Shown here: piece by piece, positions 27,409 through 37,066 of the stretch
Position numbering within the stretch: the stretch's first letter is position 1
How the letters are laid out: the number at the start of each line of letters is the position of its first letter
DNA from: Thiotrichaceae bacterium
Lineage (GTDB): Bacteria > Pseudomonadota > Gammaproteobacteria > Beggiatoales > Beggiatoaceae
Direction: 5' to 3'
Assembly (NCBI GenBank): GCA_011391085.1
Contig: JAABRD010000005.1
Span: 1 to 64,000 of the forward strand
Length of the DNA: 64,000 nt
The notes under the pieces: generated by a model
What the model was told of the DNA's origin: nothing
Databases searched by the model: none
What the model saw: the letters and a program-made list of their open reading frames with translations, nothing else
Program-made: the position numbers and the translations under genes

Positions 27409-28722
27409 GATAACAGGGGAAGTCAAGGTAGGAATCGCGACGACCGTGACAGGTGATGAGTCTCCTAGATAGGTGTTTAGGATAGTCAATACTCTTCCCA
27501 ACGCGCCGCGATTCTGTTGCACAAATTGTCTTCCCTTCGCACCCATCTCGCGCCGTTGAGTCTTATCTCCCAATAGCATTTTCAAGGCGGTGGCCAATTC
27601 GACAAAGTTGTTGACTTGATAGGCCACTCCCTCTTCCCAAAGGCGACGGCTGATGTGGGCGCATTCAAAGGTATAAGGTCCCACAAGAATGGGAAGACCG
27701 ACGGCGGCAGGTTCCATTAGGTTATGTCCTCCAATGGGAACTAAACTGCCACCGACAAAGGCGACATCACAAGCGGCGTAGATATAAGGGAGTTCTCCCA
27801 TTGTGTCACCAATATAAATGTCGGTCTGGGAAGTACACATTCTCCCTTCACTACGACGAACGGTGACAAAACCGCGTTGTTTGCATAAAGTTGTAACACG
27901 GTTAAATCTTTCCGGATGACGTGGTACTAAGACTAGTAGCAAATGCTTGAAGTGACGCTTGACTTGGAGAAATGCAGCGAGAATTTGTTCTTCTTCACCT
28001 TCATGGGTGCTGGCCGCTATCCAAATGAGGCGGTCTGTGCCCCATTGTTGACGTAAGGACTCCACTTGTTCCGAGAGATTAGCAGGCAAGCGGGAGTCAA
28101 ATTTGAGATTACCAGTGATTTGTACTTGGTCAGCAGTAGCCCCCAGGCTGAGAAAACGATTCGCATCTGCTTCGGTTTGAGCCGCTATGACGGTGAGACA
28201 ATTTAACATTTGACGCATAAAACCGCTAATCTTTCGGTATCCCGCGGCAGAGGGGACGGAAAGTCGGGCATTGAGGAGAAGAACTGGGATTTTCCTTCGT
28301 TGACAGGCAAACAGTAAATTAGGCCACAGTTCTGTTTCCATCAGAATAGCCAGTTGTGGTTGCACTTGGTTTAAAAAACGTGTCACGGCACCAGGCAAGT
28401 CATAAGGTAAATAGAAGTGTGACACGCTGTTACCAAACAGGTCTTGAACCCGTTTTGACCCCGTGGGCGTCATGGTAGTGATTAACAGAGGGTGCCTTGG
28501 GTAACGTTTTTGCAACTCTTGAATTAAGGTAAGGGAGGCTTGCACCTCGCCTACGGAAACAGCATGAATCCAGATGGTAGGCGTTGCCGGCAGAGGTGGG
28601 AAATAGCCGAAACGTTCAGACCAACGTTGCCAATAAGCAGGTGCCCGGAACCCTCGCCACAGGAGGCGTAAGAGGATGAAGGGAAGGAGGAGGTAAAAGA
28701 GAATGGTGTAAAGGGTACGCAT
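27391..28722 (-). CDS. waaA: 3-deoxy-D-manno-octulosonic acid (Kdo) transferase
   Basis: A 443-residue WaaA/KdtA. An N-terminal membrane anchor (LYTILFYLLLPFILLRLLW) precedes ERFGYFP and WIHAVSVGEVQAS, with the conserved Glu of the GT30 family. PRHPERF and the C-terminal GGHNLMEPAAVGLPILVGPYTFEC bind the CMP-Kdo donor. It adds Kdo to lipid A precursor at the inner membrane and shows that the cell makes LPS, so is Gram-negative. Confidence 0.95.
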   Translation of the reverse strand: MRTLYTILFYLLLPFILLRLLWRGFRAPAYWQRWSERFGYFPPLPATPTIWIHAVSVGEVQASLTLIQELQKRYPRHPLLITTMTPTGSKRVQDLFGNSVSHFYLPYDLPGAVTRFLNQVQPQLAILMETELWPNLLFACQRRKIPVLLLNARLSVPSAAGYRKISGFMRQMLNCLTVIAAQTEADANRFLSLGATADQVQITGNLKFDSRLPANLSEQVESLRQQWGTDRLIWIAASTHEGEEEQILAAFLQVKRHFKHLLLVLVPRHPERFNRVTTLCKQRGFVTVRRSEGRMCTSQTDIYIGDTMGELPYIYAACDVAFVGGSLVPIGGHNLMEPAAVGLPILVGPYTFECAHISRRLWEEGVAYQVNNFVELATALKMLLGDKTQRREMGAKGRQFVQQNRGALGRVLTILNTYLGDSSPVTVVAIPTLTSPVISSGTQ

Positions 28723-28770
28723 GTTGTGAATGGAAAATGGTGCTAATAATGTAATATGGAAACAGGCATC

Positions 28771-29003
28771 GTTGGACTAGAGGCTTTAGGTGGAGTAGAG
28801 GCTTTAGCCGGGTGGACTAGAGGCTTCAGCCAGGTGGACTAGAGGCTTTAGCCGGAGGGGGGCAGAACAGAATTGAAATCGCAGTGCCCCCCTCCGGCTA
28901 AAGCCTCTAGTCCACCTGTCTCCGGCTAAAGCCTCTAGTCCACCTGTCTCCGGCTAAAGCCTCTAGTCCACCTGTCTCCGGCTAAAGCCTCTAGTCCACC
29001 TGT
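28771..29003. repeat. Array of CTAGAGGCTTTAGCC repeats, four exact tandem 28-bp units
   Basis: The 28723-29069 gap has no gene. Left-arm copies GGACTAGAGGCTTTAG at 28773-28857 face right-arm copies. From 28892 to 29003 the 28-bp unit beginning CTCCGGCTAAAGCCTC is repeated four times without change. There are no spacers, so it is not a CRISPR. Confidence 0.9.
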
Positions 29004-29069
29004 CGATTCATTTCGGGGGCTTTTTTCCTTAACTGAAAGGCATTTCCTACAGGTTTCAGTGAGTTATAT

Positions 29070-30086
29070 TTACAACTCCCGCCCCAATGCTTGTGCCAAC
29101 GGCCGTAATTCATTCACTAACGCCGTCAACTCCTCTGGCGTCAAGGCTTGGTCCGCATCACACCACGCTTCGCAAGGCGTGGGGTGCATCTCTACCAACA
29201 AGCCGTCGGCGCCGGCGGCAATTGCGGCTTTTGATAACGCTGATACTAACCAGGCTTTGCCTCCTGCATGGCTGGGGTCCACGATGACGGGGAGATGGGT
29301 TTCTTTTTTCAACCAGGGAATCGCGGTGACATCCAACATATTCCGATAGGCGGTTTCAAAACTACGGACGCCTCGTTCACATAAGATGATGTTATGATTA
29401 CCTCCGGCGGCAATGTATTCGGCTGACATCAACCATTCAGAAACCGTTGCACATAAGCCACGTTTTAAGATCACGGGGGTATGAATTTTGCCGACTTCTT
29501 TGAGTAAATCAAAGTTCTGCATATTCCGAGTGCCGATTTGTATCATATCCACCTGATGTTCCAAAAAAGTGTCCAACATCCGCACATCCATCAATTCTGT
29601 AACGATGGGTAAACGGTACTTATCTGCCGCTTTCCGAAACATGTCTAATCCTTCCACTCCCTTGCCTTGGAACGCATACGGACTGGTCCGCGGTTTAAAC
29701 GCACCTCCGCGCATGAGACGACAACCGGCCTGGGTCACGCCTTGGGCGGATAAATCCATTTGCGTCTGGGTTTCCACGGAACAGGGACCGCCAATCACCT
29801 GTATGGTCTTCCCACCCAATGGGACGCCTTTAATGTTAATCACGGTGTCTGCTTCATGCCACTCGCGTGCCACAATTTTATAGGGTTTGACCACTCGAAT
29901 GACATCTTCCACCCCTGGCAAGGCTTGCAACGTCTCCTTTTGTATTTTCCGTTCATCCCCAATGGCGCCCACGATGGTTCTTTCCACGCCGCGGGACACA
30001 TGGGCTTGTAAGCCTAACGACTCTAATTTGACTTCCACACTTCGAACTTCCTCATCAGTCACATGAGAGTGCATGATAATAATCAT
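29070..30086 (-). CDS. aroF: 3-deoxy-7-phosphoheptulonate (DAHP) synthase, class I-beta
   Basis: A 338-residue DAHP synthase of the Thermotoga/Bacillus-like I-beta type. An N-terminal ferredoxin-like regulatory domain covers 1-75 (MIIIMHSHVTDEEV). The barrel has IGGPCSVE with metal-ligand C102, GAFKPRTSPYAFQG, QIGTRNMQNF, LKRGL and VDPSHAGGK. It condenses PEP with erythrose 4-phosphate, the first step of the shikimate pathway. The regulatory domain suggests allosteric control by aromatic products, which is inferred. Confidence 0.93.
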   Translation of the reverse strand: MIIIMHSHVTDEEVRSVEVKLESLGLQAHVSRGVERTIVGAIGDERKIQKETLQALPGVEDVIRVVKPYKIVAREWHEADTVINIKGVPLGGKTIQVIGGPCSVETQTQMDLSAQGVTQAGCRLMRGGAFKPRTSPYAFQGKGVEGLDMFRKAADKYRLPIVTELMDVRMLDTFLEHQVDMIQIGTRNMQNFDLLKEVGKIHTPVILKRGLCATVSEWLMSAEYIAAGGNHNIILCERGVRSFETAYRNMLDVTAIPWLKKETHLPVIVDPSHAGGKAWLVSALSKAAIAAGADGLLVEMHPTPCEAWCDADQALTPEELTALVNELRPLAQALGREL

Positions 30087-30149
30087 AATTTTTTTTACCT
30101 AGCTTATAGACAATGAATAATGAATAATGAATAATGGGGGTTGCTAAGG

Positions 30150-30209
30150 CTGGAGTGGAGGCTTTAGCCGGGGACGTGCCAACCCCACCGGCTGAAGCCT
30201 CTAGTCCAG
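30150..30209. repeat. CTGGAGTGGAGGCTTTAG palindrome
   Basis: A 60-bp imperfect palindrome between divergent aroF and the HAD gene. It is flanked by short GAATAATGAATAATG direct repeats at 30113-30135. Confidence 0.75.
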
Positions 30210-30243
30210 CATAATTGTTCTATTATTCATTATTCATTACCCA

Positions 30244-30894
30244 ATGGTCAACTGGCAACTTATTCACACTGTTTTCCTCGACATGGATGGGACTTTATTG
30301 GACCTCCGATTTGATAATCAATTTTGGTTGTATCATCTCCCCCAACGGTATGCTGAAAAGTATAATCTCCCTTTTGAGGAAGCGAAAGCCACGCTTCTGT
30401 CTCGTTATAAAAGTCAAGTCGGGACTTTGCAATGGTATTGCGTCGACTACTGGAGTACCGAATTTAATATGGACGTGGCAGCCCTGAAACAGGAACTTGC
30501 CCATTTGATTGCGTTACGTCCTCACGCTAGCGAGTTTTTGCACGCGCTTCGGGCTTACCCAAAACGGATTGTGTTAGTCACCAATGCCCATCAGAAGAGT
30601 CTCGCCCTCAAGATGGAATATACTCAAATTGCCCATTTGTTTGATCGTCTAATTTGTACCCATGACCTGGGTATTCCCAAAGAGGTGCCCGGCTTTTGGG
30701 AAAAATTGCAACAGGTTGAACCGTTCAATCCGGCGCATACGTTGTTGATTGATGACAGTTTACCTATTTTACAGTCGGCAGCTAATTACGGCATTGCATA
30801 CCTCCTGGGAATCTCGCAACCCGATACGCAAGCCCTACCAAAAGAGACGGGGGAGTTTAAGGCCATTCGGAGTTTTCTGGAAATTATGCCTTAA
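30244..30894 (+). CDS. yrfG: HAD-IA hydrolase, YrfG-like GMP/IMP nucleotidase
   Basis: A 216-residue HAD hydrolase with VFLDMDGTLLDL (nucleophile D13, acid D15), VLVTNAHQKSL (motif II), K in LGIPKEVPGFW (motif III) and LLIDDSLPIL (motif IV). The whole pattern, including FWLYHLPQRYAEKYN near the start, matches YrfG, which dephosphorylates GMP and IMP in E. coli. It is the only plus-strand gene between fbp and the final glycosyltransferase apart from possible small ORFs. Confidence 0.87.
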   Translation: MVNWQLIHTVFLDMDGTLLDLRFDNQFWLYHLPQRYAEKYNLPFEEAKATLLSRYKSQVGTLQWYCVDYWSTEFNMDVAALKQELAHLIALRPHASEFLHALRAYPKRIVLVTNAHQKSLALKMEYTQIAHLFDRLICTHDLGIPKEVPGFWEKLQQVEPFNPAHTLLIDDSLPILQSAANYGIAYLLGISQPDTQALPKETGEFKAIRSFLEIMP

Positions 30895-30987
30895 TGAAGG
30901 TATTCAGCATCTCCAGGAGTTCTTCGCGGTGCTTTGTGCGTGACAAAGCGACACTTTGAACTCCTGGTTGATGTTCCCTTCATGATA

Positions 30988-31551
30988 CTATACTAAATCT
31001 TGTAAAGTGGGTTCTTGTGACCGCACTTGGTTCACGTTGATCAATTTTGCCCCCATTGGGTTGCTGTTGTCAATTTTGGCAATCACACACCAATTACCTA
31101 CGGTGGAGGCAGTCAGTGGAACTTCCACTTCTTTACCACTATCCGTTTGCAACGTCACTCGTCCATCGTAACTGGCAAAATTGGCTTGTGGCTTATTGAA
31201 GATGTTGACGGCAATCAGTACCACTTCCAATTCGTTGAGGTCTGCAATGCGCAAATTCTCCTGATTTTGACCGCCTTTGTCACCTACGCCGGCATCTTTA
31301 TCTAAAGCCATCCAGGGGAAATCTTTCAAAGTTCCCCGTGATCCAAAATAGATTTTGCCTTCTTGGGAAGGTCTGACACCTCCCCAGCCAAAAAAGCTGC
31401 CCCGCGGTGTGACTGATGACTTCGCCCGATAAAAGGCATAGAAGTCCAGGTCCACAGGGGCAGTCCAGGATAACGTGGCTAAGATATTGTTGAGGGGAAT
31501 ATCAGCACTTTCTCCTGTTTGTTTCAGAATGACTTTTTGTTTGAGTTCCAT
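30988..31551 (-). CDS. TerD-like stress/tellurium resistance domain protein
   Basis: A 187-residue TerD-family protein: LSWTAPVDLDFYAFYRAK, then the calcium-binding-like acidic stretch LDKDAGVGDKGGQNQENLRIADLN. It ends with beta-rich WCVIAKIDNSNPMGAKLINVN. TerD proteins are calcium-binding cytoplasmic proteins linked with stress and phage tolerance. Here it is alone, with no terB/terC genes nearby, so the role cannot be narrowed. Confidence 0.82.
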   Translation of the reverse strand: MELKQKVILKQTGESADIPLNNILATLSWTAPVDLDFYAFYRAKSSVTPRGSFFGWGGVRPSQEGKIYFGSRGTLKDFPWMALDKDAGVGDKGGQNQENLRIADLNELEVVLIAVNIFNKPQANFASYDGRVTLQTDSGKEVEVPLTASTVGNWCVIAKIDNSNPMGAKLINVNQVRSQEPTLQDLV

Positions 31552-31579
31552 AAGTGATTAATTAGTGATTTGTAGAACC

Positions 31580-31655
31580 GTAGGGTGGATTAAGCGTAGC
31601 GTATTCACCAATATTGAAAACGGCTGGTGGATACGCTACGCTTAATCCACCCTAC
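31580..31655. repeat. GTAGGGTGGATTAAGCG palindrome
   Basis: Inverted arms GTAGGGTGGATTAAGCG and CGCTTAATCCACCCTAC with a short AT-rich middle, upstream of the terD-like gene. Confidence 0.8.
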
Positions 31656-31763
31656 AGAACTACAGAACGGCTGGGCTTGCGCTTCTGGGAATGGCCAAAA
31701 ATGATTCATTTTATACTTCCTTATGGCTAGTTAGTTTGGCGTAGTTGGGGGCTGAGATGTTTA

Positions 31764-31812
31764 CCCTCACCCCCGGCCCCTCTCCTTCTGGGAGAGGGGC
31801 CGGGGGTGAGGG
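31764..31812. repeat. Very GC-rich 49-bp hairpin
   Basis: CCCTCACCCCCGGCCCCTC pairs with its complement across a short loop. It lies just after cheB and may stop transcription, though no T tract follows. Similar C-rich cores occur inside the elements at 53815 and 55010. Confidence 0.75.
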
Positions 31813-31820
31813 TGACGATC

Positions 31821-32882
31821 TCACACGACTTCCAAAATACTGTGACACATCTGTTCTAACAGCACACTTTTATCACTTAAGCCCGCTTCCACCACCGCTA
31901 ATGGCATCCCATATACGACACAACTCTCCTCCGCTTCTGTAAATATCATTCCTCCCTGAGATTTAATCCAAGCCGCCCCTTGTTTTCCATCCGACCCCAT
32001 GCCCGTCATCACTATCCCTAGCACCCGATTTCGAAACACATCGGCAGCCGTTTGAAACAAAACATCCACCGCCGGGCGATGCGGCGTGTTGGAAGGACTG
32101 AAATCCAGATGGGTAGTCACAATCCCCGTGATCGGGTTTCGCACAATTTTTAGATGTCGGCCGGCTGGGGCAAGCAGTGCCACTCCCGCTTGTAACTCTA
32201 ATCCTTCCTGCGCTTCCATGACGGTTAATGCTGAAATTTCATTGAGTTTTTCCGCGTACAGTCTGGTATAGCCCACAGGCATGTGTAACACCATGGCTAT
32301 CGGCACCGGCAAATCCACCGGCAATTGGGGAATCAAATAACGCAACGCTTGCGGTCCGCCAGTGGAAATTCCTAAGACGATAATATCTGCACGTCTCGTT
32401 TTGGAAGAGGTTGCTGTTATCGGTCGTATGACTGGTTTACATTGTAGCGGTGACTTAGGAGGGGCATTTAAATGGCTAACATCCACATTCGCGGCCGCTT
32501 TCACCTTGGCAATTAACTCTTCGGTAATCTCCAGAATCTTGTCGGTCGCCAACGAAGTTGGTTTCCGTACAAAATCAATCGCCCCCAAATCCAGTGCTTC
32601 TAACACACGTTCGCTACTTTCACTGGTGATGCTAACAATAACCACTCGTACCGGTTTTTTCACCATCTGTTGGCGCAAAAAACCTACCCCATCGAGGCGT
32701 GGCATGACAATGTCTAACGTTATCACATCAGGATTCAGTTGGTTAACCAATTCGATGGCTTCCATGCCATCACAGGCGGCCCCGACCACTTCAATGAAGG
32801 GACTCCGGGATAGTATTTTTTTCATGACTTTGCGTATATACGCGGAATCGTCCACCACTAATACTCGTATGACTTTATCCAT
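31821..32882 (-). CDS. cheB: Chemotaxis protein-glutamate methylesterase CheB
   Basis: A 353-residue CheB. The receiver domain (1-125) has phospho-acceptor D57 in VITLDIVMP. The esterase domain has the serine site GISTGGPQAL, histidine in VLHMPVG and the aspartate in GIVMTGMGSDG. Phosphorylated CheB removes methyl groups from MCPs and resets adaptation. It is the last gene of the chemosensory cluster, downstream of cheR. Confidence 0.96.
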   Translation of the reverse strand: MDKVIRVLVVDDSAYIRKVMKKILSRSPFIEVVGAACDGMEAIELVNQLNPDVITLDIVMPRLDGVGFLRQQMVKKPVRVVIVSITSESSERVLEALDLGAIDFVRKPTSLATDKILEITEELIAKVKAAANVDVSHLNAPPKSPLQCKPVIRPITATSSKTRRADIIVLGISTGGPQALRYLIPQLPVDLPVPIAMVLHMPVGYTRLYAEKLNEISALTVMEAQEGLELQAGVALLAPAGRHLKIVRNPITGIVTTHLDFSPSNTPHRPAVDVLFQTAADVFRNRVLGIVMTGMGSDGKQGAAWIKSQGGMIFTEAEESCVVYGMPLAVVEAGLSDKSVLLEQMCHSILEVV

Positions 32883-32928
32883 GATGTTTCATTTTTAATT
32901 GTTGGTTGTCGGAATCCGTAGCACCAGT

Positions 32929-32962
32929 GTAGGGTGGATACGCTTCGCTTAATCCACCCTAC
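32929..32962. repeat. GTAGGGTGGATACGC palindrome
   Basis: A compact 34-bp palindrome in the short gap between cheR and cheB. Confidence 0.75.
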
Positions 32963-32984
32963 TATTTGGTATCCACCTAATTTC

Positions 32985-33827
32985 TCACCGCTTCACATAC
33001 ACAAACGTCCCTTTCACTTCTTGCAGTTCAAAATTCGTGGTTATCTTCAATAGCGACTCGGCTGCCCCTACAAATAGATACCCTGGGGTGGGCATGTATT
33101 CAAAAAAATGTTGCACAGTTTTGCGAATCACCTCTTCTGGAAAGTAGATGAAGACATTGCGACAGTAAATAAAGTGTGCTGTTGCTAACGACGCTACGTC
33201 TGCTTTTAAAGTAAGATTCGCCGTCGTCCATTTGACTCGTTGCTGAATGTGAGACGCGATTCGCCACAGACCACCTTCATCAGGCACAAAGTATTTGTCT
33301 CGTAAATTCATTGGCAAATTCCGTAAGGAATAGGGACGATATAGACCTTTTTTCGTTTTGTCAATGGTGCTGGCACTGATGTCGCTGGCGATAATTTCAA
33401 TCCAGGCACGGTCAAACCATCCCGCTTCCGAAATGGCCATCGCAATACTCAAGGGTTCTTCTCCTGTCGAACACGCGGCACTCCAAATTCGTAGGGGACC
33501 TCTAGGCAGACTAGACAGATATTGAGGTAACAAGACCTCTACCAAGGCGGTTAACTGGTCGTGTTCTCGCCAAAAAAAGGTCTCTGGAACACGTAATGTA
33601 TCTATCAGTAGGCGCCATTCTGCTTCTGCGGTGGTGTCATATTTGAGGAGGTAATAATAGTCCAAAAATGAAAAAAAACCTCTGTCAACCACCAATGACG
33701 ACAGTTTGTCTTCTAACAAATCACGTTTGTTATTGTGATAAAATAAGCCGGTACGTTCAAGAATTAAATCTCGCAATATCGTAAATTCGGCTTCAGATAA
33801 TTTGGGTTTGTCTGTACCAGAACGCAT
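32985..33827 (-). CDS. cheR: Chemotaxis protein methyltransferase CheR
   Basis: A 280-residue CheR: alpha-helical N-domain (DLILERTGLFYHNNKRDLLEDKL), VPETFFWREHD, SAM-binding IWSAACSTGEEPLSIA (114-129) and FIYCRNVFIYF near the C-terminus. It methylates glutamates of the MCP. Together with CheB 102 bp downstream it forms the adaptation pair. Confidence 0.96.
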   Translation of the reverse strand: MRSGTDKPKLSEAEFTILRDLILERTGLFYHNNKRDLLEDKLSSLVVDRGFFSFLDYYYLLKYDTTAEAEWRLLIDTLRVPETFFWREHDQLTALVEVLLPQYLSSLPRGPLRIWSAACSTGEEPLSIAMAISEAGWFDRAWIEIIASDISASTIDKTKKGLYRPYSLRNLPMNLRDKYFVPDEGGLWRIASHIQQRVKWTTANLTLKADVASLATAHFIYCRNVFIYFPEEVIRKTVQHFFEYMPTPGYLFVGAAESLLKITTNFELQEVKGTFVYVKR

Positions 33828-33866
33828 AAAATTTATTTTCGATGGTTACATTTTCGGGGGGCGCAG

Positions 33867-34001
33867 TTGGAGTACGGAATTTATTCCGCCGCTGTTGGAG
33901 TACGGAATTTATTCCGCCGCTGTTGGAGTACGGAATTTATTCCGCTGTCTGAAACGGAATAAATTCCGTACTCCAACAGCGGAATAAATTCCGTACTCCA
34001 A
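33867..34001. repeat. Tandem GGAGTACGGAATTTATTCCG repeats
   Basis: Three forward and two inverted copies of a unit centred on CGGAATTTATTCCG, giving a large inverted structure. This fills most of the gap between the HEAT protein and cheR. A longer array of the same unit lies at 40797-41050. Confidence 0.85.
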
Positions 34002-34061
34002 CGGCCAACGGCCAACGGCTAACGGCCAACGGCGTCGCTTTGAACTCCTGGTCTAAAAAAA

Positions 34062-36818
34062 TTAGGCCCGTTTTAAGATGTTCTGGGCGGCCCTGCGCAC
34101 TGCCAAATTGGGATCATTACTGGCCAGTTCTTGAAGTTGTGGTTTAGCACTGTCCAGGTCTAAGCGTCCTAATGCCGTCACCGTCGCTAACCGCACGGAC
34201 GCTTCCTTGTCAGTCAACGCAATAATTAATTGCCGAGTCGCCTTAGGATGTTTAATGCGTGACAAGGTGTCCACGATGGCCGACCTGACGCCGACATGTT
34301 CATGGGACAAGCCATTCTCTAACCAATCAATCTGTGGAGAACCCAATGCAGACAAGACACGAATGCAGGCTTCTCGTCGTTTTGGATTAGCCGTCAAAGC
34401 GATGAGGGCCTGAATGGCAACCGGGGTGGCGATATGGGCGAGTGCTTCAATGGCCGCTTGAACCAATTGGTTCTGTTCCTCAGTGGCAACGACTTGCGCC
34501 AGGGCCGCGACCGCTTCTCCTTCTCGATGTTGTCCTAAGGCCCGAATGGCGTCGAGTTGTCGTGATAGGTATGAAGAACGCAGGGTTGCCAACAACGGTG
34601 GCAGTGCGGCCGAATGCGGAATGTGTCCCAATGCTTGTAATGCCGCTGCCGCCAAATCGGTTTCTGCCACTTGACTTAAGCGGGTCAGTGTGCCAATGGC
34701 TTGTACCTCCCCAAGTTGTCCTAACGCTTCTATCGCAGCCAAACGCACTTGATTGGCTTCGTCATACTGGGCCATCTGTACTAACACTTTCCAGGCGTCC
34801 GTGGCTTTATGAGAACCTAACGCCCGCGCTGCAAAATAGCGCACCCAAGCGTCGCTATCATTCAAGGCACTGCGACGCAAATAGGTTATCACACTCTGGT
34901 GGTCAATTTCTGCCAAGGCCCGGGCCGCGGCGGCACGTATTCTGGGGGTATCCTGTTCCAAAGCGTCGGCTAAAATGGGTATGATGCGGTCTTCTTGTTT
35001 TTCAAAATAAGGCAAACTTTCAATTACGGCTTGTCGAACACTTTCATGAGGGTCATGTACATGTGTTAACAGTAATTCTAAACTCTCAGGATAACCAATA
35101 TAGCCAAGAATCTTAGCGGCGGATTCGCGCACGTAAGGGTTACTCTCTTGCAAGAGGATGATTGCACGGTTTTTCATCTCCGGATGGTTCAGAGAACTTA
35201 ATGCGGCCACTGCGGCTTGACGCACCGCCGTGACCGGATGCCCTAAAAAGGTCAGCAAAGATTCAAACGCTTGTGGGTCTCCAATTTTAGATAAAGCATT
35301 GGCGGTCGCAATAATTAATGCTTCGTCTTCTTCCACCTGTAAAATGCGCGTCATCGCTGGCACTGCGCGTCTGTCTCCCAAACGTTCTAACACGGTGAGG
35401 GCCGCCAGACGAGTTTCCAGATTGGTGCCTTGGAGTTGTTCAATCAACAAATCGACGACTCGGGTACTATAACGGGTTAAGGCTTTGATAACTTCTCGTT
35501 GTATCGTTGGCTTCCCTAATAATTGGGTGAGGGCGCGTTCGACCACATCTCCTTCTAGCCATCCTAATAACAGCGCCAAGGCCCTTAATTCTCTATCTTT
35601 GGCAGAATGGAGGGCCGTCAACAAATTTTGCATTCCTGGCGCCGTCATAAACTGGCAGGTGAGGTCTGCAATATGATTGCCTTCGTTGAAAAATTCTTCA
35701 TAACGGTCAAACAGTGTCGCAATCGCACAGGCAATCGTAATGGTGGGCGTATCCTGTTGATTTAATAGCGTCGCCAGGGGTTCTATTGCGGTCTCATTGC
35801 CCAATACACCAATGACCTCGATGGTCGGGTCACGTAACAGTTCATCCTCTAGCAAGGGAATCAAACGTGGCAGAATACTAGGGTCACTAATACGTTTTAA
35901 GGCGTCTAGGGCCGGAAAAGCTAAAAAGAAATCGCCTGATTCTGTTATCGTCGCCAACAATTGGATGGCTTCTACCGCCTGTAACTTACCTAATGCTTCA
36001 ACCGCATTATAACGGACGTTTTGGTTTTCATCATTGAGTAGTTCCATTAAAGCGGGAATAGCGCGTCGGTCCTGTTGGTCGCCTAAAGCGAGGACGACGT
36101 AGCCACGCAAATCAGGGTCAGGTATTTGTAACAGTTCTGTCAGGGGACCGATAATGTCTCCTTTCATTTGCGTGAGGGCTTTTAAGGCACTATTCAACAC
36201 ACTCATATCGTGATGTTGGTCACGAATTTTGCGCACCAGCGTAGTGACGGCATCGGCCCCTCCAGATTGGATAATATTTTCAACGGCAACTTGCCGCACT
36301 CGCCAACTTTCATCGCCCAAGGCTTCTACCAGTTTATCGGCATTGTGGCCGGGTTCGTTCTGTTTAGCCAGAGATTGCGCGGCACGCACCCGGAGGGATT
36401 CGTCAGTGCTTTTCAGTTGGCTGGATAATTCTTGCAGTTCGTGTTCGCGGTCTAACTGAGGCGTGACGTCCTCCACGGTGACAATCGTACCGACGATTCC
36501 ATTTGCTTCTCGCAACGGTGCAATCGTGACTTGTTGCTGCATATACTCAAAGCGTTTTGAGTAAGTGCGTGGTAAGCAAGGAATCAAGTAGGGATAAGCG
36601 GGTGGAGAAAATTTTTCCAAGCCGCCGCCGCTGAGTACCCGTTGAAAGTGGTCTTGTTGTCCGCGTGCTGGTATTTCTGGAAAAATGTCCAGCAGGTTAA
36701 TATCACGCACCACGTCAGCGGTCAAGCCCGTGACACCCGCCAACCAGCTATCCCAAGAACGAATCTTGAGGGTGACGTCGGTGGTGAAAATACCAATTGT
36801 TTGTTCGGTGTGGTTCAT
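34062..36818 (-). CDS. PAS domain plus long HEAT-repeat protein in chemotaxis cluster
   Basis: A 918-residue protein. Residues about 1-125 form a PAS-like sensor (GIFTTDVTLKIRSWDSWLAGVTGL, then APLREANGIVGTIVTVEDVT). The remainder is roughly 25 HEAT/EZ repeats of about 31 residues with the phycocyanin-lyase type pattern (VRQAAVAALSSL, VRYNAVEALGKL, VRLATVTALGRL). There are no kinase or methyl-accepting motifs, membrane helices or signal peptide. It lies between the MCP/Rpn genes and cheRB in the same direction. It may be a protein scaffold linking a redox or ligand input to the array; that is inference. Confidence 0.85.
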   Translation of the reverse strand: MNHTEQTIGIFTTDVTLKIRSWDSWLAGVTGLTADVVRDINLLDIFPEIPARGQQDHFQRVLSGGGLEKFSPPAYPYLIPCLPRTYSKRFEYMQQQVTIAPLREANGIVGTIVTVEDVTPQLDREHELQELSSQLKSTDESLRVRAAQSLAKQNEPGHNADKLVEALGDESWRVRQVAVENIIQSGGADAVTTLVRKIRDQHHDMSVLNSALKALTQMKGDIIGPLTELLQIPDPDLRGYVVLALGDQQDRRAIPALMELLNDENQNVRYNAVEALGKLQAVEAIQLLATITESGDFFLAFPALDALKRISDPSILPRLIPLLEDELLRDPTIEVIGVLGNETAIEPLATLLNQQDTPTITIACAIATLFDRYEEFFNEGNHIADLTCQFMTAPGMQNLLTALHSAKDRELRALALLLGWLEGDVVERALTQLLGKPTIQREVIKALTRYSTRVVDLLIEQLQGTNLETRLAALTVLERLGDRRAVPAMTRILQVEEDEALIIATANALSKIGDPQAFESLLTFLGHPVTAVRQAAVAALSSLNHPEMKNRAIILLQESNPYVRESAAKILGYIGYPESLELLLTHVHDPHESVRQAVIESLPYFEKQEDRIIPILADALEQDTPRIRAAAARALAEIDHQSVITYLRRSALNDSDAWVRYFAARALGSHKATDAWKVLVQMAQYDEANQVRLAAIEALGQLGEVQAIGTLTRLSQVAETDLAAAALQALGHIPHSAALPPLLATLRSSYLSRQLDAIRALGQHREGEAVAALAQVVATEEQNQLVQAAIEALAHIATPVAIQALIALTANPKRREACIRVLSALGSPQIDWLENGLSHEHVGVRSAIVDTLSRIKHPKATRQLIIALTDKEASVRLATVTALGRLDLDSAKPQLQELASNDPNLAVRRAAQNILKRA

Positions 36819-36881
36819 AACTAATCATAGTGAATAATGAATAATGAATAATTGCTTCCTTCCGGCTGAAGCCTGTAGCCT

Positions 36882-37051
36882 GTAGGGTGGATTAAGCGAA
36901 GCGTATCCACCATTCGGATTGTTAAGCATGGAAGGTGGATACGCTTCGCTTAATCCACCCTACTCAGGCTGGGTGGTGGATACGCTTCGCTTGATCCACC
37001 CTACCTTAACTTAGGCTGGGTGGTGGATACGCTTCGCTTAATCCACCCTAC
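36882..37051. repeat. Cluster of four GTGGATACGCTTCGC repeats
   Basis: One complete palindrome (GTAGGGTGGATTAAGCG...) and three right-hand copies GGTGGATACGCTTCGCTT in tandem between the Rpn-like gene and the HEAT gene. Confidence 0.85.
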
Positions 37052-37066
37052 TTTAACTATATTAAC

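Noticed and set aside
28892-29003. CRISPR array
   Set aside because: Repeats are contiguous with no spacers and there are no cas genes; the same applies to 60967-61076.
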